Source: Candidatus Heimdallarchaeota archaeon | GTDB taxonomy: Archaea > Asgardarchaeota > Heimdallarchaeia > Heimdallarchaeales > Heimdallarchaeaceae | DNA: 17,901 bases | NCBI GenBank assembly: GCA_016839875.1 | Contig: JAEOTK010000294.1 | Location: forward strand, 1 to 17,901 | Direction: 5' to 3' | Shown: positions 7,686-15,100 of the stretch, in pieces | Numbering within the stretch: the stretch's first letter is position 1 | Layout: the number at the start of each line of letters is the position of its first letter | Translations under genes and position numbers: made by a program | The notes under the pieces: generated by a model | Databases searched by the model: none | The model's input: only the letters and a program-made list of their open reading frames with translations | Told to the model about the DNA's origin: nothing

Positions 7686-7760
7686 AGAGCTAGTTTAAAC
7701 TTTGTTCATGTTTCTCACCTTCCTTAATATGAGTCAAAGATTGACTAGCTCTTTATTTTT
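7686..7760 (+). terminator. Structured intergenic segment, probable terminator
   Basis: AGTCAA (7732-7737) and TTGACT (7741-7746) form a perfect 6-base stem with a 3-base loop, followed by CTCTTTATTTTTTG. A longer arm, AGAGCTAGT (7686-7694), is the exact reverse complement of ACTAGCTCT (7744-7752), whose bases overlap the small stem. The two pairings cannot form together. The most modest reading is a terminator for the phosphoesterase gene. Confidence 0.4.
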
Positions 7761-7815
7761 TGTCAAATAATTAATAACTTCAGATTAAAACTAAATTTGG
7801 GGGAATCTTAATAAA

Positions 7816-8514
7816 ATGAATAGATATCAAAGAATTATGAAGATTCTTGATAATATCTACCTAGTTCCAAGTCACGTAAATTGCTATATAATCGAAAGAG
7901 AACAAGAGTGCATTTTAATAGATACAGGAATGTCAAAGAATGCCAAATGTGCAGCTGCTTTGCTTAAATCTAATTTTCCAGATAAACCTCTCAAATCTGT
8001 TATCTTGACTCATTGCCATATCGATCATACAGCAGGTATAGATATTATTAGAAAATACTTTGATTTTACAATTATTGCACATGAAGAAGAGAAACCCTAT
8101 ATTGAGAAAGAAAAAGAACTTCCAAGACACAAAGGTATTAGTGGGTTCTTAACAAAGATGATTGGAAAGATAGTTGGTGTTTCTGATCTAAAGGTGGATC
8201 AAACTGTAAACGATGGAGAGATCCTATATGGATTACAAGTGATGCACCTACCTGGACATACTCCTGGAACTATTGCTCTTGTTGATGTAGAAAATAAAGC
8301 ATTATTTTGTGGAGATATAGTTAATGGAGATCATTCAGGAAGCAAGATTTTACCACCAAAAGAACGTTTTGCAGTTGACTATAAACAAGCACTAGAAGCA
8401 TCAGTAAGAATGCTTGAGGAGACATCACCCAGTGTTATATTAACAGGACATGGAAAACCAATACTCGAACCTAAAAAAGCAATTAGCGCTTATCTCGAAG
8501 AATTTAGAACATAG
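7816..8514 (+). CDS. Metallo-beta-lactamase-fold hydrolase, glyoxalase II-like
   Basis: This 232-residue protein carries the full set of binuclear zinc ligands of the fold: the HxHxDH motif THCHIDHTAG (H66, H68, D70, H71), H148 in LPGHTPG, D167 in FCGD and H212 in TGHG. The overall form (LIDTG at 34-38, then the motif, a helical insertion around 90-125, and a short C-terminal helix) fits the glyoxalase II/general MBL hydrolase group rather than the RNA-cleaving group, which has extra domains. It is probably cytosolic, as there is no signal peptide. The ATG at 7816 has a weak GGGGG-AA Shine-Dalgarno-like run 12 bases before it. The in-frame ATG at 7837 would give the more usual MKILDNIYLV start and is a real alternative. 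It converges on the UbiA gene. Confidence 0.88.
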   Translation: MNRYQRIMKILDNIYLVPSHVNCYIIEREQECILIDTGMSKNAKCAAALLKSNFPDKPLKSVILTHCHIDHTAGIDIIRKYFDFTIIAHEEEKPYIEKEKELPRHKGISGFLTKMIGKIVGVSDLKVDQTVNDGEILYGLQVMHLPGHTPGTIALVDVENKALFCGDIVNGDHSGSKILPPKERFAVDYKQALEASVRMLEETSPSVILTGHGKPILEPKKAISAYLEEFRT

Positions 8515-8585
8515 TTTTCACTTCATATTTATCATTTCATAAGGAAAAGAAGAATTGTTTAAAATCATCTTATTTCTTTTACTAG

Positions 8586-9458
8586 TTACAATATTGGAAG
8601 TGATCCTAGAATAACAGCTAAGCAAATTATCATTCCTTGCCCCATCATGTAAACCATTGTTATTTTCAAAGCAAGTTCAGGGGAAGCTTTGTACAAGAAC
8701 AAACCTGTTATTATCAAACCTGTTACAATGAATACAATAACAAGATATAGGTAAAGGTTGTTAAATTCTCCAGTAAAGAATGCACCAAGACTAAAGGCAT
8801 AAGATATCAAGAGACTTACTGCCGTTATCTGAGCTGTTCTTTTTATTCCATATTGCTTTGGAAAGGTTTGAACTGGGGTTTCTTGATCTTGAGGAAAATC
8901 TCTGATATCTGTAACTCCCTTTCCACCAAACATTGCGAAGAAAAACATAACAGCAATAATAATGATACCTTTTGATATTTCTCCCACAGTTGCTCCCATA
9001 AAGTAGTATAGTAATTGAAGCCCTCCCAAAGTAAGCCCTCTTGCAATTGGATTATTAAACCAATGAAATGCTAGCCCAACAATAATGAGTACAATCAATC
9101 CCCAAGGGATTAAACCAAATGGGGATTTTAGTAAAGTGATTGCAAAGCTACCTACCATGAAAAGCAATGAAAACGTTAATCCAACAGGAAGAGAAATCAT
9201 TTCTCGTGCTATTGGATTTCTTCTTATTTTTGCTCGAGGAGCTAATTTGTCTAATTCTTTATCTGCACAAAAATCAAGTGAAAAACCTGATACGGCTAAA
9301 CACCAACCTGCAAATGTGATCCAGAGTATATCTTGCCATCCTGCTCCTGAAGCTACAGCTGCAGTTCCTGTGATAGTAGCAACCATGATAGTTCTTTCAG
9401 GTCTGAAAAGGAAAATAATAGCTAAGAATTTTGATTTCCAGTTTATTGCTTCTGACAT
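8586..9458 (-). CDS. UbiA-family prenyltransferase
   Basis: The 290-residue protein is very hydrophobic, with about eight or nine membrane segments, the usual size and form for UbiA enzymes. These transfer a prenyl chain from its diphosphate to an acceptor using magnesium held by two Asp-rich motifs. The first motif reads LDFCADKELD, giving D62, D66 and D70, where the family often has Asn in the first position. The second reads TDIRDFPQD, with D184, D187 and D191. Archaeal members make ether lipids, quinones or other prenylated compounds, and this sequence does not settle which. It is transcribed away from the membrane protein and DUF1295 gene that start at 9575, which suggests a shared lipid or quinone role. 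A reverse-strand TATA-like box lies at 9492-9499. Confidence 0.88.
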   Translation of the reverse strand: MSEAINWKSKFLAIIFLFRPERTIMVATITGTAAVASGAGWQDILWITFAGWCLAVSGFSLDFCADKELDKLAPRAKIRRNPIAREMISLPVGLTFSLLFMVGSFAITLLKSPFGLIPWGLIVLIIVGLAFHWFNNPIARGLTLGGLQLLYYFMGATVGEISKGIIIIAVMFFFAMFGGKGVTDIRDFPQDQETPVQTFPKQYGIKRTAQITAVSLLISYAFSLGAFFTGEFNNLYLYLVIVFIVTGLIITGLFLYKASPELALKITMVYMMGQGMIICLAVILGSLPIL

Positions 9459-9491
9459 TTTTTCACTTACATGGATAATATATTCGTATAA

Positions 9492-9499
9492 TTTAAATT
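9492..9499 (-). promoter_or_regulatory. TATA-like box for the UbiA gene
   Basis: The reverse strand of TTTAAATT is centred about 37 bases upstream of the UbiA ATG at 9458. A second TA-rich stretch (ATATATT, 9478-9484) is an alternative. The divergent spacer between UbiA and the plus-strand gene is only 116 bases. Confidence 0.4.
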
Positions 9500-9574
9500 T
9501 TCACTCCATTTTTTACACGCAAATTAATCCTTCTTCGAAACATTCAATTATGGGAATTTTTTTTGGAAAACAAT

Positions 9575-10021
9575 ATGATTGCAGTTACAGTAATTGTTCT
9601 CGTTTTTATGGCTTTAGAGATAGCTAATATCTTAGCTTTATATTTTAAACCAGAAATTAGATGGGCAAATGGAGTAGGAGTATTCAATGCATGGAAAAGG
9701 TCTAAGGAAGATCCTCCCATGCATGATTTTGCGAACTACTTAATTAAATGGGTAGCTGGGACCAAAGTAATATTCATCTTATTGTTGGCTGCAATTTTGA
9801 TATGGGGTAGTGAGCTCATGCAAATAATCTCATTAGGAGTATTGATTATTTCAACCTCAACTTTCTATTTGAAGTTATATCCTCTAATACGAAAGATGGA
9901 TAAGAATGGGGAAATAACTCCTAAGAAATATTCACTAACATTAGCAATAATGATTCTCAGTTTTATACTAGCATTCTCAGCAGGTTTCATATATGGTTTA
10001 GTAACATATTTACGAACTTAA
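9575..10021 (+). CDS. Small four-helix membrane protein, unknown function
   Basis: From the ATG at 9575 the product has 148 residues (an in-frame TTG at 9563 would add four). Hydrophobic segments lie at about 2-22, 60-80, 82-102 and 122-145. Between the first two is a polar loop with conserved-looking aromatic and charged residues (WANGVGVFNAWKRSKEDPP, about 30-48), which could be an active or cofactor-binding site. I do not recognise the family. It is divergent from UbiA and sits upstream of the DUF1295 gene on the same strand, with 100 bases to that gene's likely ATG. A partner or accessory subunit in the same lipid or quinone pathway is therefore plausible, but this rests on context only. 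Confidence 0.72.
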   Translation: MIAVTVIVLVFMALEIANILALYFKPEIRWANGVGVFNAWKRSKEDPPMHDFANYLIKWVAGTKVIFILLLAAILIWGSELMQIISLGVLIISTSTFYLKLYPLIRKMDKNGEITPKKYSLTLAIMILSFILAFSAGFIYGLVTYLRT

Positions 10022-10065
10022 ACTTGATTTGTTAAAACAGTATAATTTTAAATTAAGCCAAAAAA

Positions 10066-10073
10066 GTTTTATT
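10066..10073 (+). promoter_or_regulatory. TATA-like box for the DUF1295 gene
   Basis: GTTTTATT is preceded by AAAAAA and lies about 52 bases before the ATG at 10122. Transcription would start near 10095, inside the in-frame extension that begins at a TTG at 10029. This argues that the extension is not translated. Confidence 0.4.
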
Positions 10074-10109
10074 TGGTCAGGTATTGATTATTATTTGAAG
10101 GAATACATT

Positions 10110-10113
10110 GGAG
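10110..10113 (+). promoter_or_regulatory. Ribosome binding site that decides the DUF1295 start
   Basis: GGAG lies 8 bases before the ATG at 10122, a normal Shine-Dalgarno spacing. It supports a 297-residue protein beginning MKKNDILSL rather than the 328-residue form from the TTG at 10029. Confidence 0.55.
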
Positions 10114-10121
10114 ATTTGAGA

Positions 10122-11015
10122 ATGAAAAAGAATGACATATTATCTTTAATAAGTGTGTTAATAGCTTCAGCAATAGCAGCAGGGCTTGCGATTGGAGGAG
10201 GTTTTGGAGGAGTTGAGTTCTTCGGAGGATTGTCTCTATTTGCTTTTTGTATTATCATAGTATTTGCAATTCAATGGATTGCGTTTATTCCAGCTTATAT
10301 CTTTAAAACAGAAAAATTCTTTGACCTAACAGGTGCTCTAACTTACGTAACTGTGATTATTCTTGCAGTAGTACTAAGCCCGAATATAACACCAAGATCG
10401 CTAATTCTAATGATATTGGTTATGATATGGGCTAGTCGACTCGGTTATTTCCTGTTCAAAAGAGTTCTAAAAGTAGGGGAAGATAAGAGGTTTGAGGAAA
10501 TTAAGAAATCGTTTTCAAGATTTCTAATGACTTGGACTCTACAAGGATTATGGGTAAGTTTCACTTCAGCAGCAGCTCTAGCTGCAATTACAGTCGAACA
10601 ACCATTACAATACAGTAAATATGATTTAGCTTTTCTTATCATTGGTATTTTGGTTTGGGGACTTGGATTTACATTCGAAGCTATAGCTGATTATCAGAAA
10701 AACAAATTTAGAGCTAATACTGAAAACAAAGGTAAATTTATCAATACAGGACTATGGTCAATTTCCCGACATCCAAACTACTTTGGAGAAATTGTTATTT
10801 GGATTGGAATTGCATTGATTGCATTACCCAGCCTTGAGACTTGGAGATTTATAACACTAATTTCACCAATCTTTGTAATGCTTCAACTTCTATTAATAAG
10901 CGGAGTTCCTATGCTAGAGAAACGAGCTGACGAAAAGTGGGGAGGAGAAGAAGATTACGAAGAGTACAAAAAGAATACTCCAGCATTGATTCCAAAATTA
11001 AGTTTCAAGAAATAA
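10122..11015 (+). CDS. DUF1295 / steroid 5-alpha-reductase C-terminal domain membrane protein
   Basis: The 297-residue protein has about seven membrane segments. FFDLTGALTYV (about 66-76), RLGYFLFKRVLKVGEDKRF (106-124) and GLWSISRHPNYFGE (210-223) are the hallmark blocks of the DUF1295 group, which shares a fold with steroid 5-alpha-reductases and with isoprenylcysteine carboxyl methyltransferases. The RHPNYFGE stretch binds the cofactor (NADPH or S-adenosylmethionine) in characterised relatives. The N-terminus from the ATG at 10122 is backed by a ribosome binding site; a TTG at 10029 would add 31 polar residues. It lies in a cluster with UbiA, so a saturated or methylated prenyl lipid product is a reasonable guess. 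The sequence itself does not separate reductase from methyltransferase. Confidence 0.88.
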   Translation: MKKNDILSLISVLIASAIAAGLAIGGGFGGVEFFGGLSLFAFCIIIVFAIQWIAFIPAYIFKTEKFFDLTGALTYVTVIILAVVLSPNITPRSLILMILVMIWASRLGYFLFKRVLKVGEDKRFEEIKKSFSRFLMTWTLQGLWVSFTSAAALAAITVEQPLQYSKYDLAFLIIGILVWGLGFTFEAIADYQKNKFRANTENKGKFINTGLWSISRHPNYFGEIVIWIGIALIALPSLETWRFITLISPIFVMLQLLLISGVPMLEKRADEKWGGEEDYEEYKKNTPALIPKLSFKK

Positions 11016-11050
11016 TCTTCTCTCCTTTTCTTGATTTTTTACTAATTTTT
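11016..11050 (+). terminator. Oligo-T intrinsic terminator after the DUF1295 gene
   Basis: T-rich runs (CTCCTTTTC, TTGATTTTTTAC, TAATTTTTG) follow the stop at 11015 with no hairpin. They sit in front of a new TATA-like box (11058-11065), so the next gene probably has its own promoter. Confidence 0.45.
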
Positions 11051-11057
11051 GTCTGAA

Positions 11058-11065
11058 TATTTAAA
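11058..11065 (+). promoter_or_regulatory. TATA-like box for the PHP-domain gene
   Basis: TATTTAAA is centred about 45 bases before the ATG at 11106. Transcription would start near 11086, downstream of the in-frame TTG at 11049. This favours ATG 11106 or 11112 as the start. Confidence 0.45.
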
Positions 11066-11105
11066 AGCAACTAAGTTATATCCAGACTTGGGATTTGCCA
11101 TTAAG

Positions 11106-12164
11106 ATGAATATGAAGTATTTGATAGAAATAGGAAAACGATTTTTAATTTTCAATATTTTCTTCTGGACTCTAATAGGTGTCTCAATACCTTTAATGGT
11201 CGGAGGACCTGCAGAATATCGTTATTATGATAATGATTGGGATGATTTCAGTTATGTTCCTGATTACAACAATTCTAGTTGGAATATTCTATTTGATGCT
11301 CATTCTCATACAAAATACTCAGACGGTCATCTAACACCTAGACAAAATATTCTTTGGCATATTGCTATGGGTTTCACTGCTATGGCTTTAACCGATCACA
11401 ATAATTTCAAAGGAATAGAAGAAATTCGTCAGATTGCTAGAACTGAATTCAATGATTCAATTAAGGTTCTTGCTGGTGTAGAATGGACTACTGATCGATG
11501 TCATATTAACCTCATTTTTCCTCCTAATGCTTCTATTGCTGAATGTGATGCGATAATACCATCTAGAAGTTATACTTTTACCCCCACAGATATTGAAATC
11601 CAACAGGTTATTGATTCAACACATGATCTTGGAGGAATTGTCATAGTCAACCATTATATGTGGACCGAAAAGCAAACTGATGAACTGCCTACAAGACAAC
11701 AATTCCTGCAATGGGGAGTGGATTATATTGAATCTGCTAACCATGAAGATTACGATAGTGTTTCTAATCAGTTCTGCATTGATAATGGATTAGGTTTAAT
11801 TGCAACTACAGATATGCATCATCCTGAACCTGTTTATGGCTGGACAACATTGAATGCATCAGAATTTACTGAAGAAGCTATTTTCAATGAGTTAAAAGCT
11901 AGAAGGACAGATTTTATTTATGATTTTGCTGGCTCTCCTTATGATGTTGAACACAAAAGAAATAGAGCATATACGATAGTTTTCCCATTGATTGAGTTTG
12001 GAGAAATTTTCAAAGGACTATACTCAAGTGGTTACTTCGCAACACAATTAGCTGTCTTTCTAATGTATTTTTACGGAGCTTTTATTCTATTTGAAGTCTT
12101 CAGATTTATACTTCCAAAAATAAGAAATAAAATTAAAGCATTAAAAACGGAAAAAACTCAGTAA
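11106..12164 (+). CDS. Membrane-anchored PHP-domain metal-dependent phosphoesterase
   Basis: Counted from the ATG at 11106 the protein has 352 residues. A hydrophobic anchor (about 12-32) precedes the PHP core, and another hydrophobic segment (about 311-335) followed by basic residues closes the protein. All the metal ligands of a PHP trinuclear site can be placed: DAHSH (H66, H68), D73 in SDGH, H98 in LTDHN, E126 in GVEW, H133 in CHIN, H183 in VNHY, and D236 and H238 in TTDMHH. PHP domains hydrolyse phosphoesters, as in histidinol phosphatase, polymerase editing domains and nucleoside-5-prime-phosphate hydrolases. The two membrane segments would place the domain on the outside, as for the phosphoesterase at 6355, but topology cannot be fixed by eye. 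The substrate is unknown. Its 3-prime end faces the kinase gene after 22 bases. Confidence 0.87.
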   Translation: MNMKYLIEIGKRFLIFNIFFWTLIGVSIPLMVGGPAEYRYYDNDWDDFSYVPDYNNSSWNILFDAHSHTKYSDGHLTPRQNILWHIAMGFTAMALTDHNNFKGIEEIRQIARTEFNDSIKVLAGVEWTTDRCHINLIFPPNASIAECDAIIPSRSYTFTPTDIEIQQVIDSTHDLGGIVIVNHYMWTEKQTDELPTRQQFLQWGVDYIESANHEDYDSVSNQFCIDNGLGLIATTDMHHPEPVYGWTTLNASEFTEEAIFNELKARRTDFIYDFAGSPYDVEHKRNRAYTIVFPLIEFGEIFKGLYSSGYFATQLAVFLMYFYGAFILFEVFRFILPKIRNKIKALKTEKTQ

Positions 12165-12186
12165 TGGAAATAAGACAATCTCTCTC

Positions 12187-15100
12187 TTAAATTCTTGGTA
12201 TTATAATATTGAATCTCGTTTTTCCAACATCAGATTTCACATTGATTCGCCATCCATGAGCTTCAATGATTTTTCTAACTATTGTTAAACCAATTCCTCT
12301 TCCATCTTTTATTGTTGTAAATCCTCTTTCAAATGCTTTTTCCAATGCTTCTTGGGAGATTACTTTTCCATCATTTATCACAGAGATTACTAATTCATTT
12401 ACTGATTCTTCTTGTTGAACTCTGATTTCAGTTGGTTCTCCATGAATTACTGCATTCTCGAAAAGATTCTTGAAAACTTGCGAGAGTCTTTCTTTATCAC
12501 CTTGAATATCAGATAAGGTTTCTTTTTTGAATTTGATTTTTTTATGAATAACAACTTCAGCAACTGTATTGACAAGATGATTTAGGTCAACTGTATCTTT
12601 TTTCTCTATTGCAAGTCCAGCTTCTGCCAGCTCAACTGAGTGTTCTAATAAGTCACCTATGTATTTAGTTCTTCTGAGTATTTTATCGATGTATGTTTTA
12701 TCCTCATCTACTTTAAATACATCAATATATCCCTCTATTGCACTCAAGCTATTTCTTATATCGTGACTCATATAATGAGCAAAATCGCTAAGTTCTTCCC
12801 TTTGCATATCTAGCTCTTCCAGGGTTTTCTTGCTTTCAGTTATATCCATTAAAGCACCAATGAAATTCCTGGTTGTTGGAACAAAATTAACACTAATCAA
12901 AATATGTTTAACATTTCCATATTTATCGATGAATTTAGTTTCATATTGAGCAGGAACTGAAGTAGGATCTGTTGCTCGTTTCCTATTATATTCAATCATC
13001 ATAGATAATTCGGGTTCAGGAATAAATTCTATCCATTTCTTTTTACCTTCAATTTCCTCTTTACTATATCCTGACAACCTTTCCATTTCAGAATTAATCA
13101 AAACAATAGTGGCTTCTTTATCGAATATCACATATGAACTCCCTGTAGTTTCGAAAATAGTTTTGTATAATCCTTCAGATTGCTCGAGTTCATCTTGTAT
13201 TCGTTTCATATCAGATATATCAATCATTGAAACAACAATATCCCTAGTTCCAGGTATAATGTCTACATGGAGAAGGGCATCTCTGATTTCTCCGTCTTTC
13301 TTGAGTATCTTTGTTTCATAATGGGTTGGAGCTGAATCAGGGTCTTTGAATCTCATCTCATTAAATTCTCTTAACCTTTCCAATTCATCTTGATGAACAA
13401 GCTTTAACCAGCTCATTTTACCTTCTACTTCTTCTTTTGCATAACCAGTTATTTCCTCAAGTCTAGAGTTGATTAGTTTGATAATTGTGTTTTCCCCAAG
13501 AATTGCATTTCCTGCCCCTGTTGTTTCGAAAATCGTACGGTAAAGGTTTTCAGATTTCTTTAGCTCTTCTTCATCTTTCTTCATATCAGAAATATCTACT
13601 AATATAACAATTGCATCTGTAGTTCCCGGAATATTTCTCACATTCACTAAAATATCTTTAATATTTCCATGACCATCTTTAAATTTAGTTTCATATTGCT
13701 GAACAGATATTGAAGGATCTTCAAGTCTTTTTCTTTGATTTTCTATTAATTTTGGCAATTCTTCTTCAGGTACAAACTCCGCCCATTTCTTTCCTTCGAG
13801 TTCTTCTTTTGGGTATCCTGATAGCTCAGCTATTTTTTCATTGACTAAGAGTACAGTAGAATCTGCAGATATAATCACATTAGCAGTCCCTGTAGATTCG
13901 AAAATGGTTCTGTAAAGTGTTTCAGATCTCTTTAATTCTTCCTCAGTTTTCTTCATCTCACTTATGTCAAGTAAAGTAACCATAAAGTCCCTTGTACCAG
14001 GAATCTGTTTTACTGTTAAGACTCCATGTTTAATTTCATTTTCTTTTGTTCTAAATCCAATTTCAAATTGCTCAGGAGTTAAACTGGAATCTTGAAAATG
14101 AAGCTTTTGATATTCTTCCATTTTTTCTTGTTCTTCTTCTGATAGAAAATCAGACCAGTTCATTTTATTCTCAATTTCATCTTTAGTATAACCAACTAAT
14201 TCTTCAAATTTGGAATTTACCAATACGATTGTCTTGTTTTCTTTTACAATGAGATTTCCGGTTCCAGTAGCTTCAAAAGTAGTTCTATAAAGATTTTCAG
14301 ATTGCTTCAGATTTTCAGTTATCTCTTTCTGTTCAGTAATATCATACAATGTTCCTTGAACCAAGTTTGCTCCATCATCTTCAGCTAAGATGTTTTGAAC
14401 AAACTGTCTAATCCATCTTATTTCGTTATCTTTTCTTATTATCCTGTACTCAATAGAAGATTTGAAATTTGGTGTATTTTCAAGATCATCCCGAATTGAA
14501 AGGGGAATGCTGATATCATCTGGATGAATAAGTTTATCCCATTTTATTCCTTTCACTGTAAAATCTTCTTCAGTATATCCAGTTATTTCCTCAACTGCTC
14601 CATGGAAATAAACAGCCTTGAAATCAATGGTTCCTCTGAATGCTATTCCATGGAAATTTTCAATGAATCCTCGATATTTCGCTTCACTCTCTTTCAAAGT
14701 TCTTTCTGCAAGTTTTCTTTCCGTTATATCCCTACCTATTCCTAATATAGCAAATGGGACACCTTTATTATCACGGAGAATGGAAGCATTTAATTCTACA
14801 GGAAAATGAGTACCATCCTTTTTCAGCATTGTATATTCGTATATACTTTGATTAAGTTGCATGAGTCCACGCATATTTGATATTACTCTTTGAAGATCTT
14901 CAGGTGCTGTAAAATCTGACATAGTTGCTCCTATCAATTCTTCAGGAGTTTCTACTCCATGCATTTTAGCTGCGAATTCGTTGGCAAAGATAATATTACC
15001 TTTCATATCACTCAAGACAACAGAATTCGGTGACGTTTCAACAAGACTTCTATACTTTTCTTCGCTTTCTTGAAGTTGTCTCTCTATTCTCTTTCTTTCA

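Noticed and set aside
7708..7770. A 20-codon open frame (ATG to TAA) in the spacer before the MBL gene
   Set aside because: It has no ribosome binding site, lies across the inverted repeats and T-run, and is short enough to be chance.
8541..8549. A third copy of AAGGAAAAG between the MBL and UbiA genes
   Set aside because: Only nine bases match, it lies between convergent gene ends, and purine-rich words are common in this AT-rich sequence.
9085..9627. An open frame of 180 codons on the plus strand opposite the UbiA gene
   Set aside because: It runs antisense through clear UbiA coding sequence, including both Asp motifs on the other strand, has odd composition, and overlaps the start of the next membrane gene.
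10029..10121. In-frame extension of the DUF1295 gene from a TTG
   Set aside because: A TATA-like box lies inside it and a ribosome binding site points to the ATG at 10122; the extra residues are not typical of the family.
13109..13321. Plus-strand open frame within the kinase gene
   Set aside because: It lies opposite well-conserved PAS 7/PAS 8 coding sequence and has no promoter or ribosome binding site.
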